From Piliocolobus tephrosceles (taxonomy: Eukaryota; Chordata; Mammalia; Primates; Cercopithecidae): 64,000 nt of DNA. The translations under genes and the position numbers were made by a program. Positions within the stretch are counted from its first letter, which is position 1. Every line of letters starts with the position of its first letter. The stretch is taken from NCBI RefSeq assembly GCF_002776525.5, contig NC_045435.1, forward strand, positions 119,693,836 to 119,757,835, in the 5' to 3' direction. Positions 13,141 through 24,659 of the stretch are shown one piece after another. The notes under the pieces were generated by a model that worked only from the letters and a program-made list of their open reading frames with translations, did not search any database and was not told where the DNA came from.

Positions 13141-14079
13141 AACCACAGTGTATGATATATATAGTATGAAGACATGAATGAATTAATTCTAGTCCCAGAG
13201 GGTGGGAGTCACTGATAAAACAAGAATTATGTGGTAAAAGTTAATGCATTTGTGCTTTTAAGCTTGTATAAAAGATCAGTTACCTTAATTGTACATTTAA
13301 CTAATTTATTCAAGTTGGCATATGATAGAATTAATAAACAACATATTAATCAAAGCATCATGCTTCTTCAAAAAAGTTAGGATTTTTTAGTAAAAATAAA
13401 CTACTAGATTTTAACTGAAGGTATGGCTAAAACATGGTTTCATTTTCAAACTTAACAAACTAATGGGTGAACAATGGATAACAGAACTGCCAGCGACATC
13501 ATACAATTGTACTTTCTGGGCCAAATTTCATAACCTAGCCATATTTCTTGTCTCTTTCCCCAGTGGATATTGGCATTATCAATGTGCAGAAAAGTATGTA
13601 GTTGATTGCTTATATTACTTTGAGAAAGAAAATTTGTCATTTACAATTTGTTTCTAATTCTACATTCTTAAATGTAAAGAATAAATTGTTTTGATATTTG
13701 TCAGAGTAGTTTTTTATTTTCAGAAATAAAAAGTAAACTACCAGCTTATAGGAAGAAAATACACTGAGATCCTGCTTTTAAATGTTGTTTTATTGATGAG
13801 ACAATCTAAGAGATTGATTGATGCCATTATGTAATAGTTTAAAAATCAACATTGCCTTAGTTTTCAGAAATAGTTTGCAGTTTTGACACAGATGGAGCAC
13901 TTTTAGGACCAGGTTTCTTTCTCTACCCTTGAAATCTGGGTCCCTCAAAAATGTCCAGCTATCTAAACATTTTAGACTAAAAATAACTGAAAAAAGATAC
14001 AAATAATTAACTCCTGGCTGGTTCAAAGGGCTTGATATCAATTATTTCTCAGAAAGTTATTTTAATTAGTTAAGTGCCT
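13141..14079. other. No recognised feature
   Basis: AT-rich sequence. Opposed short frames at 13452-13657 are mirror shadows of each other and show no domain. I see nothing else. Confidence 0.5.
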
Positions 14080-14290
14080 GGACTAACCTCCATTAAACTA
14101 ACCTCTATTATTTCAGCTAATCTTCATAACAATTTTCTTGCAACTGATGCTGCTTTACCTGCTTTACAGATGGGAAATTAGCAGCGAAGTACCTTGCCAG
14201 TAGTTCTCACAATCTCTGGTGGAACCAGGCTTAAACTTACATTAGTTTGACCTGCTCCACAATATGCTGCCTCTAGTGCTTCTTCCAGGC
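14080..14290 (-). mobile_element. MIR SINE
   Basis: Reversed MIR: CTAATCTTCATAACAATTTT, GCTTTACAGATGGGAAATTA, ACCTTGCCAGTAGTTCTCAC, GGTGGAACCAGGCTTAAACT, AATATGCTGCCTCTAGTGC. Confidence 0.72.
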
Positions 14291-14392
14291 CTGACTTTGG
14301 CTCTGACATGGTGGGAAAAGTTTATTCTGTCATAATGAATCTCACTGAACTAAACAGCCCATCAATGTTAAGCTAAATACTTGTTTGAAATA

Positions 14393-15288
14393 CAGTTAAT
14401 CTTCATTATTTGTGAATTTTATACTTGAAAAGTTGCCTACTTCCTAAAATTGATTAATCCCCACATCAATACTCGTGGCACTTTAATGGTCTTTCCCAGA
14501 CATGTGCAGAGTGGCAAAAAATTTGAGTCTCCCAATGTGTACATTCCAAGCGGAGATTAAACAAGGCAACACTCTGCTTTCTTGTTCCAGCTCTCATATT
14601 GTAAGCAAGCATCCTTTTTAACATCTTTCTCTCTCTTTTTTTTACCGTATGGCAATTTCTTTTTTTCTTTTTTTTCTTTATTATACTTTAAGTTCTAGGG
14701 TACATGTACACCTCGTGCAGGTTTGATATGTAGGTATACATGTGCCATGTTGGTGTGCTGCACCCATCAACTCATCATTTACATTAAGTATTTCTCCTAA
14801 TGCTATCCCTCCCCCAGTCCCCCACCCCCCAACAGGCCCCAGTATGTGATGTTCCTCGCCCTGTGTCCAAGTGATCTCATTGTTTTCAACACCTCTTTAG
14901 TGCCACGGTTTTCACATGTTGTGCTTTTTGTTGGGGATTTCACTCTTTAAAATGGCCCCCAACTGTGGTAGTGGAGTGCTGGCTAGTGTTCCTAAGCGTG
15001 AGAAGGCTGAGATATGTCTTACCGAGAAAATATATGTGTTAGCTTCATTCAGGCACAAGTTATGATGCTGTTGGCTATGAATTTGATTGTGATTAATTAA
15101 CAATATATTAAATAACATGTCTTTCAACAGAAACACACATAAACAAAATTATGTAGTGAGCAGTTGTACAGAGGCTTGCAGAAACTTAACCCTGTGTTTC
15201 CCCTAGGAGCAATGGTTCAGTATCTGCTAATTTAGTGTTCTCAGAGACTTTACAGAATATAGCTACGAACAGCAAAAATCAATTGCAC
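14393..15288 (+). mobile_element. MER44/Tigger7-like DNA transposon, split by an L1 tail
   Basis: Left end TACAGTTAATCTTCATTATT and right end with AAAAATCAATTGCACG resemble the inverted ends of a Tigger-family element. On the + strand from 14953, MAPNCGSGVLASVPKREKAE looks like the start of a mariner/Tigger transposase (CENP-B-like DNA-binding N-terminus), but a stop follows after about 35 codons. Bases 14636-14890 are an L1 3' end inserted later. Inactive. The family name is from memory. Confidence 0.68.
14656..14890 (-). mobile_element. L1PA 3' end, 5'-truncated, inserted in the DNA transposon
   Basis: T-rich start (the reversed A tail), then TTATACTTTAAGTTCTAGGG, ATGTGCCATGTTGGTGTGCT, CCTAATGCTATCCCTCCCCC and CCCCAGTATGTGATGTTCC. 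This is the reversed L1PA 3' UTR. The flanks AACATCTTT (left) and AACACCTCTTT (right) may be a damaged target duplication. Confidence 0.9.
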
Positions 15289-15427
15289 GTGGCTTCACTG
15301 TTCTTTGTAATGGCATATGTATAGAAGTTAACTTATTGCCCTTTCATTAAAGTTTCACCATGGGGTAATTTTACTGGCTTCACTAAGCACTCTTCAGGGA
15401 TTCACCCAATTTTCATCAACCACTTGA

Positions 15428-18113
15428 CAGGCACACCTTGGAGATAGTGCAGATTTGGTTCCAGACCACTGCAATAAAGTGGGTATCAGGATAAAGTGAG
15501 TCACACACATTTCTTTGTTTCCTAGAGCAAATAAAAGATATATTTAAACTATACTGTGGGGTATTAAATGTCCTGTAGCACATATCTAAAAAACTCTACA
15601 TATCTTAATTAAAAAATACTTTATTGCTAAAAAAAATTATCAATCATCTGAGCCTTTGGCGAGAGGTAATGTTCTTGTTGGTGGAGGGCCTCAATGTTGA
15701 TGTCTGCTGACTGATCAGGGTTGAGATGAAGGTTGAGATGGCTATGGCAATTTCGTAAAGAAGATAACAGTGATGTTTGCCACATCGATGGATTCTTCCT
15801 TTCATGAAAGATTTCTCTGTAGCATGAGATGCTATTTCACAGTGTTTTACTCACAATAGAATTTCTTTCAAAATTGAAGTCAATACTCTCAAAACTTGCC
15901 ACTGCTTTATCAACTAAGTTTATTTAATAGTCTACATCTTTGTTGTCATTCAGCAATGTTTATGAAATCTTCACTAGGAATAGATTCCATCTCAAGAAAC
16001 AACTTTCTTTGCTCATCTATAAGAAAAACTCCACATCCATTCGAGTCTGATCATGAGATTGCAGCAATTCAGTCACATCGTCGGGTTCCACTTCTAATTG
16101 GAGTTCTCTTGTCATTTTTACCACATCCGCAGTTAACTTTCTTCATCTAAGTTTTGAACCCCTCAAAGCCTTCCATGACAGTTGGAATCAGCTTTTTTCC
16201 AAACTCCTGTTAATTTTGACATTTTGACCTCCTCCCATGAATTATGAATATTCTTAATGGCATCTAAAATTATGCCATTCTAGTGAATCTTTTCCAAAAG
16301 GTTTTTAATTTATTTTGCTCACATCCACCCGAGGAATCACTGTCTATGGTAGCTATACCCTACAAAACATCAGAATTGAAAGTTGAAATTATTTCTTAAT
16401 CTATGGGCTGCAGAATGTACATTGTGTTAGCAGGCATGAAAACAATATTAAACCCCTTGTATATCTCTGTTGGAGCTCTCGAGCCACCAGGGACATGGTG
16501 GAGCAGTACCCTTTTAAGAGGAATATTTTTTCAAAGCAGTATGTCTTAGCAGTGGGCTTCAGTGAACCGTGCTGTATATTCAGTAAACCATGTATATTCA
16601 ATAAACCATGCTGTAAACAGAGTGCTGTAATGCAGGCTTTGTTGTTTCGCTTATAGAGCACAGAAACAGGGTCTTTTTCTGTTGGCCAGGCTGGAGTGCA
16701 GTGGCGCAATCGTGGCTCACTGCAGCCTCTACTTCCCAGGCTTGAGTGATACCCCTACCTCAGTCTCCCAAGTAACTAAGACTGCAGGCTCATGTCACCA
16801 TGCCCAACTCATTTTTTAATTTTTTGTAGAGATGGAGTCTCACTATGTTGCTCAGTCTTTTCTCAAACTCCTGGGCTCAAGCAATCCTCTCCTTCAGTCT
16901 CTCAAAATTCTGGGATTATAGGCATGAGCCACTGTGCCCAGTCAGATTTAGCATAAATCTTAAGGCCTCAGAGATTTTGGGAATAAAAATGAGCGTTGGT
17001 TTCAGCTTAAACTCACCAGTTAACATCAACCCCTAACAAGAGAGTCATTCTGTCATTTGAAGCTTTGAAGCCAAGCATGACTTTTTCTCTCTAGCTATGA
17101 AAGTCCTAAATGGCATCTTCTTCCAAATAAGGCTGTTTCATTTACATTGAAAATGTATTGTTTAGTGTAGCCACCTTCATCAGTTACCTTAGCTAGAGAT
17201 TCTGAATAACTTGCTGCAGCTTCCACATCAGCAGTTTCTGCTTCATGTTGACTTTTATGTTGTGGAGATGACTTCTTTCCTTCAAACCTCATGAATCAAC
17301 CTCTGCTAGCTTTCACCTTTTCATCTGCAACTTCCTTACCTCTCTCTGCCTTCATAGAATTAAGGAAAGTTAGGGCCTTGCTCTGTATTAGGTTTTGGCT
17401 TAAAGGAATGTTGTGCCTGGTTTGATCTTCTATCCAGACCACTAAAACTTTCTTCAAAGCAGCAATAAGGCTGTTTAACTTGTTTATCATTCTCGTGTTC
17501 AAAGGAATAGCACTTTTCCTTCAGGAACTTTTCCTTTACATTCACAACTTGGATGTTTTGTGCAAGAGGCCTAGTTTTCAGCCTCTCTCATCTTTTGACA
17601 TGCATTCCCCATTAAGCCTAATCATTTTTAGCTTTTGATTTAAAGTGAGAGATGTAAAACTCTGACTTTACTTAAACATTTGGAGGCTCTTATAGGGTTG
17701 TTAATTGGCTTAATTTCAGTATTTTTGTGTCTGAAAAAATAGGAAGGCCCAAGGAAAGGGAAAGGGAAAGCAGAATGACTGGTTGGTGCAGCAATCAGAA
17801 CATACACAACACTTATGAATTAAGTTTGCTGTCTTGTATGGGCGTGGTTCATGCTGCCGCAAAACAATTACAGTAGTAACATCAAAGATTACGGATCACA
17901 GATATATATGCATAACAGATATGATACTACTAATAATAAAATTTTAAATATTGTAAGAATTATCAAAATGTGACACAGGGATATGAAGTAGGCATGCTAT
18001 TGAAAATAATGGCACTGATAGACTTGCAAGGTTGCCACAAACCTTCAATTTGTAAAAATCACAGTATCAGCAAAGTACAATAAAGCGAAGTGCAACAAAA
18101 GGAGATATATCTG
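15428..18113 (-). mobile_element. Tigger1 DNA transposon, nearly complete, with decayed transposase
   Basis: Both terminal inverted repeats are visible: CAGGCACACCTTGGAGATAG at 15428 and, reversed, the end GGAGATATATCTG at 18113, followed by TA (the left TA has changed to GA). The transposase is on the minus strand in pieces, for example 17296-17502 (NTRMINKLNSLIAALKKVLV) and 17095-17292 (ending near FNVNETALFGRR, a Tigger DDE-domain region where the first catalytic Asp appears as Asn in VNETA). Stops and frameshifts separate the pieces. An Alu interrupts it at 16664-16941. Without the Alu the element is about 2.4 kb, the normal Tigger1 length. Confidence 0.9.
16664..16941 (-). mobile_element. 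AluJ-like element nested in Tigger1
   Basis: Reversed Alu with AACAGGGTCTTTTTCTGTTG, CTGGAGTGCAGTGGCGCAAT, TTTTGTAGAGATGGAGTCTC and GGCATGAGCCACTGTGCCCA. The TGGGCTCAAGCAATCC form is typical of the old AluJ group. Tigger sequence resumes at CAGATTTAGCATAAATC. Confidence 0.9.
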
Positions 18114-18410
18114 TATTAATTTGCTGTTGCTGCTGTAACTAATTACCAAAAACCATGACTTAAAACACACAAATATATTAATATACAGTTCTGGAGTTCA
18201 GAAACCCCAAAGGGATTTTACAGGGATAAAATCAAGTTGTCAGGATTGCCTTTCTTCTGCAGACTCTAGGGGAGAAACCTTTCCTTGCCTTTTCTAGCTT
18301 AAATAGAGGTAACCAAATTCTTTGGCTCACAGCCTCACATCACTCCATGCTTCCGTCATCACATCTTCTCCTGCTTTACTCTTCCCGATATAAGGACTGT
18401 CGTGATTGAC
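18112..18410 (-). mobile_element. MaLR LTR, MLT1-like
   Basis: Starts TGTATTAATTTGCTGTTGCTG directly at the Tigger1 end, then has TACAGTTCTGGAGTTCAGAA, GACTCTAGGGGAGAAACC, TCACATCACTCCATGCTTCC and a ATATAAGGACTGTCGTGATT block, the order of a reversed MLT1 LTR. The right border is unclear. Confidence 0.65.
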
Positions 18411-18626
18411 TTTTTGTGACTGAGAATGTCAACTTCTAGTCCTGTCAGTTACTTGGTCTCCAGCTTAAGTTCACTTGAGTATATTACTGGCATCAAGCAA
18501 AAGACATTTTTCTTTTCATGTTGGCAGAATTGCTGATTAAATTCACCTTTGTGGGTAGCACAGTGCTCTTGTGCATATGATGCTTTCACCGTTGTCTCAC
18601 TATTGTTTTTGGATTCCCGTTTCTAG

Positions 18627-19067
18627 TCGCCAGAGCCAAGGAAAATCATTTGTATGTCCAGAGAAGACTTTACACAGAAGATGACGGAGATTGTTGGTTG
18701 GGGCACGAAGGAAGAATATGGGGAGCTCTTTGACAAAGTGGATGTGGCCCAAGATGGCTTCATTAATTGGGACAAGCTGACTTCCTTTATACTGCTAGAG
18801 CTTTACGAGCAAGATGAACGAGCAAAGGCAACTGTGGTGCCCCAGTGGAAGGACCTGGAATTCCTCCCAGTAAAACACAAGGACAACATTCAAAAAGTAA
18901 TCTTCTTAAAAAGTTCAAGTCATTATCTGACGATTAGTAAAGAAGGTTTATTAGCAATCTGGGGAGAGAATTTAAAGCTGCAAGAAACATTCCCCATCAC
19001 TTCAGATGCCACCAAGCTCAAACACCTGTGGGTGACAAGCCTGGTTTCTCTGGAAAATGTAAACAAG
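18627..19067 (+). CDS. WDR49: WDR49 exon with the N-terminal EF-hand-like region (ATG at 18654)
   Basis: The product from the ATG at 18654 begins MSREDFTQKMTEIVG and runs 138 codons to the donor AAG|GTACAG at 19067/19068. Residues 22-42 (YGELFDKVDVAQDGFINWDKL) look like an EF-hand: the loop D30-x-A-x-D34-G35-x-I37 is recognisable, but position 12 is K41 instead of Glu, so calcium binding is doubtful. Residues 75-138 begin the beta-propeller (FLKSSSHYLTISKEGLLAIWG resembles a WD blade). The exon is preceded by a good acceptor, with a pyrimidine-rich stretch ending TTTCTAG at 18626. From that acceptor to the ATG the frame stays open for 9 codons (SPEPRKIIC), so this may be an internal exon of a longer isoform rather than the first coding exon. 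The frame also reads on past the donor to 19103, but that part is intron. Exact identification is from memory of the family. Confidence 0.93.
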
Positions 19068-19689
19068 GTACAGACTCTTTATAAGAAAATGTACTGCTTG
19101 TAAAAAAGGAAAAAGTTTTGGGGTGGGGCTCCTGGCTAGCAGTAACAGAAAGCTATATTACTCTTGGTGGCTTTCTCCTGACCTGGAGGGAGAACAGGTA
19201 GTGCCAACAGAACTACATGATTTCCCAAGCTGTTCTCTTGGGTGCCTTGTAATGACACTGTGGCTGATGGCTCAGATTCCTGGCTCTGTCTTCAATGAGG
19301 CCATGCTTCATTATTAGCTTATAAGAACTTTACTCCTGTATAGTTTACAGCAGGATGGTGGATCTATATGTAGAGCTGAGAGGCTATTACTGTGCATGGC
19401 AGGATTCAATGCAATTAAGGAGAACTGCTTATCTAATTTTGATCACTGTACTAGTCAGTGTCTTCATTCTAATAGATAGGGCCCACTCGGTCTAAACATC
19501 TTCATATACCTATACCTCTCAGAAAGATAACATACTGTGAGCAAAATAATTTTGACAGGGAAGGTTGGAGCTTGAAGAATCCACATGTTAATATTTTATA
19601 TTAAGCAGAAGGTAGATTTTACTATGAAAATTTTCAAGTGCATGCACAAGCAGAGAGAATAGTATTAGAAACCTGATGTACTCAGTATT
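19068..19689. other. Intron start with no recognised feature
   Basis: Begins with the donor GTACAG. The open frames reading through the donor (to 19103) and at 19123-19317 are intronic and show no domain. Confidence 0.6.
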
Positions 19690-19999
19690 CACTCAATAAT
19701 TTTCAATTCACAGCTAATCTTGTTTCATCTATACCTCCCCCTTAAGATCCAAAACATCATATTATTTCATCTGTAAATATTTCTGTATTTCTAAAAGATG
19801 TCTCTATTTTAGCGTAGCCAAAATACCACTATCACACTTAATATCCATAGCAATATTTTCTTAATACCATGAAATATCCAGTCATGTACATATTTTCCTG
19901 ATTGTCTTATTAATAGTTTGTTTCAATGAAGATCTGAATAAGGTCCAAATATTGTGAATGGTTAATATGTCTCTTCTGATATACATGCTTTTCTTTTTT

Positions 20000-20030
<31 letters not shown>

Positions 20031-20860
20031 TGCAAATTTTGGCTGTTGCTGTTGCTGTTGATGTTTTTGTTAAAGAAACCAAGGTTTGTCCTTTAGAATT
20101 TTCTACAGTCTGGATTTCACAGATTGTGTCTACTTGGTGTTGTTTAATATGTCCAGCCATTCTGTGATTTTTCTAGTGAATTGGTAGTCAAGTGTAAAGC
20201 CTTGTGTAGTTTTGGAGTGGTTAGTTTGTTTAGAACAGATGGCTATGTGTTCTTCAGCCAGTAGATATGAAATACCTGGTTCTTCCTCTTCTTGAGATGT
20301 TAGCAGTTATTGCTGACTATTCCTAAATCCATGAATTTTTTAGGAGTCAGAAGATGATATTCTAATTTCACAATTTCCTTTTCCTTTAAGCTAGAATACC
20401 TCTATAAAAAAGAAATAATCCCATTAATTGTTTAGTCATCATGTGGTACAAATTAAAGGCAGAATAAATGTCTAATTTTTCACGTTTATTTGCCAGTTTT
20501 CAAAATAATTAGCTGGTTTTCTAATATTGTCTAAAAATAAACAATGAGTACTATTATTATTATTATCAGTATAATTGAAAAATCATGGGTTTAAAATTTT
20601 TGATTTGTTTTAATCTACTGAGTTGTTCTCCCATACCAGAAATTGCATCCTCTTTAGAGAGTGGGAACAATGCAGGTCGGCTTCTGAGTCTTTTTATAAT
20701 CCTGACAGCACTTGAAAGCTTCTTTGTTTCCTGGTATGACAAAATGTTCTAGAATCATCTTGTATATTTCCTATGCCAGACCTAAAATCAGCATTTCTCC
20801 AAAAAGGCAAGTTATTTTTAGTGGGAAAATGTATGCTCTATTGTTTGGAACCATAAATCA
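19690..20860. mobile_element. Ancient interspersed repeat, probably L1M/HAL1 noncoding region (copy B)
   Basis: Second copy of the family at 2330-3480, with GTTAATATGTCTCTTCTGAT, AGTCTGGATTTCACAGATTG, ACAAAATGTTCTAGAATCAT, CAGCATTTCTCCAAAAAGGC and TTAGTGGGAAAATGTATGCT in the same order and direction. A T27 run at 20005-20031 lies inside it. Confidence 0.5.
20005..20031 (+). repeat. T27 run
   Basis: Uninterrupted 27 T. It produces the spurious F-rich and K-rich frames on the two strands. Confidence 0.97.
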
Positions 20861-20869
20861 TTCTCATCC

Positions 20870-21070
20870 TCTGTAACTTCCTATGCCCTGATCTATTCAT
20901 CCTCTCAAAATCACCATGGAGTAGTTATCATTCCCACTTTACAAATGAGAGACTGAGGAAAGAGAAGTTGTATAATTTACCCTCAGGCACAAAGGATGTA
21001 ATCAGGGTTGCAAAGACTTGTAAACTGAGGCAGGCCAACTTTAGACCTGTGCTTCAGTCTTTGCTGCCTC
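20870..21070 (-). mobile_element. MIR SINE
   Basis: Reversed MIR with TTATCATTCCCACTTTACAA, AATGAGAGACTGAGGAAAGA, CCCTCAGGCACAAAGGATGT and CTGTGCTTCAGTCTTTGCTGCCT. Confidence 0.78.
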
Positions 21071-21314
21071 CATAGTGGCTGCTGACATGAGATCCAACTC
21101 CTTTTTGCTAAGTATCTGGTGCTAATATTTAACTTGTATGAATTAAAAGATATAGTCCAGATGATTTTTCTATATCTGTGTGCAGTGTGCTGTTATTATT
21201 ATATGATATTTCTGTTGCACTGTTTCTTCTTTTCAGCACTGAACTAAAATCTTAGTCTTTCTTTTGTGCTTACTCAATATAGAATCTTAAAGAATGTTGC
21301 TTTTATTCTTTTTG

Positions 21315-24300
21315 AAACAGATTTATTGAAATATAATTATACAAAATACACTGCACATATGAAACTGTCCCAAGCTGATAGATTTTTAACACATACATGA
21401 CCTGTGAAAAATCAACAGTATGAAGAAGACAATGAACATATTAATCACCCTCAGAAATTTCCTTGCAGTGTTTTGTAACTCCCCTCATCCCTTTTTTGTT
21501 AAGCAAGCACTGATCTGCTTTCGGTCACTATAGATTAATTTGGATTTTCTAGAGTTTTGTATAATTGGCACCATACTGTGTGTACTCCTTTTTTTCTTTT
21601 TTCTTTTTTAACATGGCATTACTATTTTGAGAATTATCCATGTTTCGAGGTATACTACTAGCTTTTATTGCTCTGCAGCATTCCATTTTGTGGATATGGC
21701 CTCACAAACATTTGGTATGATCAGTTATTTTCTCTCTTAATTTTAGCCATTTTAAAAGGCCTGTATTTAGATCTTACTATGGCTTTAATTCATATTTACC
21801 TAGTGACTAATGATGTTAAGCATATTTTCATGTGCTGGTTTGCTACCTGTACATCTTCTTTTGTAAAATGTCTATCCAAATCTTTTCTAATTTTTTATTA
21901 AGGTTGTTATCTTACTATTGAGTTTCGAGAGTTTTTATATATTCTGGGTAGATATATTTATCAGATGGATACTTTGCAAAACCTGCATCTCAGTTTTTAC
22001 ATTCTCTTAACATTGCCTTTGGTAATTTCATTTTTAGATTGTTCATTGTATAGAAATACAATAGATTTTTCAAAAGTGGTAATATATTCTGCATCTTTCT
22101 GAAGTCATGTGTTAGTTCTGTAGTGTTTTTGAGCATTTCTAAAATTTCCTATATATAATATCATGTTATCTCCAAATAGATATAGAGATCTAGTTTAACT
22201 TCCTCCTTTTCAATATTGACATTTTAAAATTTCATTTTCTTGCTTAATTTATCTGGCTAGAAACTCCATACCATATTAAATAGAAGTGGTGAGAGTGAAC
22301 ATCCTTGTCTTGTTTCTGATCTTATGGGGAATATATGTATTTTTTCACCAATATGTGTGATGTCAGCTGTAGGATTTTTGTTGTTGTTGTTGTTGTACAT
22401 GCTGTTTATGAGGTTGAAGAAATTCTCTTCTATTCCTGGTTTGTTGAGTGTTTTTATCACAAAAATGTGTTGGATTTTGTCAAATGCATTATTTGCATCT
22501 ACTGAGATTACCATATAGCTTTTGTCTTTTATTCTATTAATATGATGTATTACACTGATTGATTTTTGTATGTTAAACAAACCTTGCTTTCCTGGGATAA
22601 ATATTACTTTGCTATGATGTGTAAACTTTTTTGTATGTTGCTAAATTCTCTTTGCTAGTACTTAGTTCAGTATACATTTTACATTTACATTAAGAGGTAT
22701 AGATCTGCAGTTTTCTATTCTTGTGATGTCTTTCTCTGGTTTCAGTATTAGGGTAATCCTGGCCTGATAAAATGATTTGGGAGGTGTTACCTTCACTGTA
22801 ATTTTTTGGAAGAATTTGAGAAGTATTGGTATTATTTTCCTTGAAACGTTTGGTAGAATTTATCAGTGAAGCCATCTAGTTGAGGATTTTCTTCATGACA
22901 CTTTTTTTGACTATTAATTTAATCTTTCATTCATCATAGTTCTGTTGATATTTTCTGTCTTATTGAGTTGGTTTACATAGTTTTTGTTTCCTGAAATTTA
23001 TGCATTTCATAAATGTTAACTAATTTCTTGGTATATAATAATTTTATTATCTTACTAATGCTTTTTTATTTCTGCAACGTCGATGGTACTGTCCACTGTT
23101 TTATTTCTGATTTTAATAATTTATATCATCTCTTTCTTTCTTTCTTTTTTTTTTTTTTTGAGACGGAGTCTCACGCTATCTCCCAGGCTGGAGTGCAGTG
23201 GCACGATCTCTGCTTACTGCAAACTCTGCCTCCCAGGTTCACGCCATTCTCCTGTCTCAACCTCCTGAGCAGCTGGGACTACAGGCACCTGCCACCATGC
23301 CTGGCTAATTTTTTGTGTTTTTAGTAGAGATGGGGTTTCACCGTGTTAGCCAGGATGGTCTCGATCTCCTGACCTCGTGATCCACCCGTCTCGGCCTCCC
23401 AAAGTGCTGAGATTACAGGCGTGAGTCATCGCACCCAGCCTATCATCTCTTTTTCTCTTGGTTAGTCTAGCTAAAGTTTTGCCAATTTTGTTTATCTTTT
23501 CAAAGAACTAATTTGATTTCATTGTTTTTCTCTATTGCTTTTATATTCTCTATTTGCTTTATTTCTGTACTAATTTTATTTTTTTCTTCCTTCTGCTGGC
23601 TTTGGATTTAGGTTGCTCTTCTTTTTCTGGTTTCTTAAGATGGAAAGTTAGGTTATTGATTTCAGATTTTTTTTAGATTGATGTTTGCAAATATAAATTT
23701 TACTCTAGACATTGCTTTTACTCTATTCTATAAGTTTTTTGTATGTTGTGTTTTTGTTTTCATTCATCTGAATGTATTTTTTTCATGTCTTTTGTGATTT
23801 CTTCTTTGACCCATTGGTTACTTAGAAGTGTGTTGTTTTATTTCCATGTAGCTGTGAATTTCCCAAATTTTGTTTGGTTGAATGACACTTCTAATTTCAT
23901 TCCATTGTATTTGGAGAATATAATTTATATAATTTCTAATCTTTTACATTTATTGAGATTTGCTTTATCACCTAATATATGGTCTACCCTGGAAAATGTG
24001 CCATGTGCAGTTGAGAAGAAATGCATCCTGCTGAAGTTGGAATGGTGTGTTCTTTAGACATACCTTAGATCTAGTTGGTTTATAGTGTTTGTCAAGTCTT
24101 CATTTTCTTGCTGATCTTCAGCTCAGTTGTTCTGTTATTGAAAGTAGAGTATTGAAATCTCCAACTGTTATTGTTGAAATGCCTACTCTGTCTTCAATAA
24201 TTTTAGTTTTCACTTCATGTGTTATGGGGCTGTACTGTTAGAAAAATGACAGATGTAAATCTTCCCTTTTCAGTAATTATATCAATGGACTAACCACTCC

Positions 24301-24328
24301 AATTAAAGAGCAAAGATTGGCAGAATGG
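21315..24328 (-). mobile_element. L1M element, 3' UTR plus ORF2, with inverted 5' tip
   Basis: Reads on the minus strand from a 3' UTR (AGATTTATTGAAATATAATT at the left) into ORF2. The frame at 22257-22580 reads ISVDANNAFDKIQHIF and SETRQGCSLSPLLFNMVWSF, which is reverse transcriptase domain. An Alu interrupts it at 23136-23440. Reversed ORF2 continues to about 24238. Bases 24244-24328 then switch to the + orientation and match the start of ORF2 (GACAGATGTAAATCTTCCC to AAAGATTGGCAGAATGG). This layout is the usual mark of twin priming during insertion. Many stops; not functional. Confidence 0.85.
23136..23440 (-). mobile_element. Alu element (AluY/S-like) with 12-bp target duplication
   Basis: Reversed Alu starting with T-rich sequence and GAGACGGAGTCTCACGCTAT and ending GTGAGTCATCGCACCCAGCC. 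It is flanked by TATCATCTCTTT at 23124-23135 and 23441-23452, a perfect duplication, so its borders are exact. It interrupts the L1M ORF2. Confidence 0.95.
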
Positions 24329-24391
24329 TGATTTTAATAATTTATGCATGTTTCTTAAAATTTTCTATTTGATGAGACATCATTCCCATTT

Positions 24392-24559
24392 CTTTCTCTC
24401 TCTCTCTCTCTCTCTTTCTTTCCTTCTCTCTTTCTTTTTTAAAGATGGGAGTCTCGCTACATTGCCCAGGCTGTTCTTGAACTCCTGGCCTCGAGCAATC
24501 CTCCTGTGTTGGCCTCTCAAAGTGGTGAGATTACAGGCATGAGCCATCACACCCAGCCA
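24392..24559 (-). mobile_element. Alu monomer (FLAM-like) with CT-rich tail
   Basis: Only one monomer: AGATGGGAGTCTCGCTACAT to TTACAGGCATGAGCCATCAC, about 117 bases, ending CACCCAGCC. The reversed A tail has become a (CT)n tract at 24392-24441. Its length and single-monomer form suggest a free left Alu monomer, or half of an AluJ. Confidence 0.82.
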
Positions 24560-24606
24560 CATACTTTCCTTTACTTCTTTAGACCTTGTTTTCTTTAGTT
24601 GTTTGA

Positions 24607-24646
24607 ATATATATATGTGTGTGTGTGCGTATATATATATATATAT
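24607..24646 (+). repeat. (TA)n(TG)n(TA)n tract
   Basis: Alternating purine-pyrimidine stretch of TA and TG units. Confidence 0.93.
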
Positions 24647-24659
24647 GTTGAATTGAAGT

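Noticed and set aside
17095..17545. Minus-strand frames that could be a domesticated transposase
   Set aside because: The frames are separated by stops and shifts, an Alu splits the element, and the TIRs place it in an ordinary Tigger1 copy.
19068..19103. Continuation of the WDR49 exon frame to a stop at 19101
   Set aside because: A GTACAG donor at 19068 and perfect phase match with the next exon show that this part is intron; retention would truncate the protein after 149 residues.
22257..22580. Reverse-transcriptase-like frame that could hint at a diversity-generating or retron system
   Set aside because: It lies in an L1M ORF2 with flanking L1 sequence and 3' UTR; stops break it.
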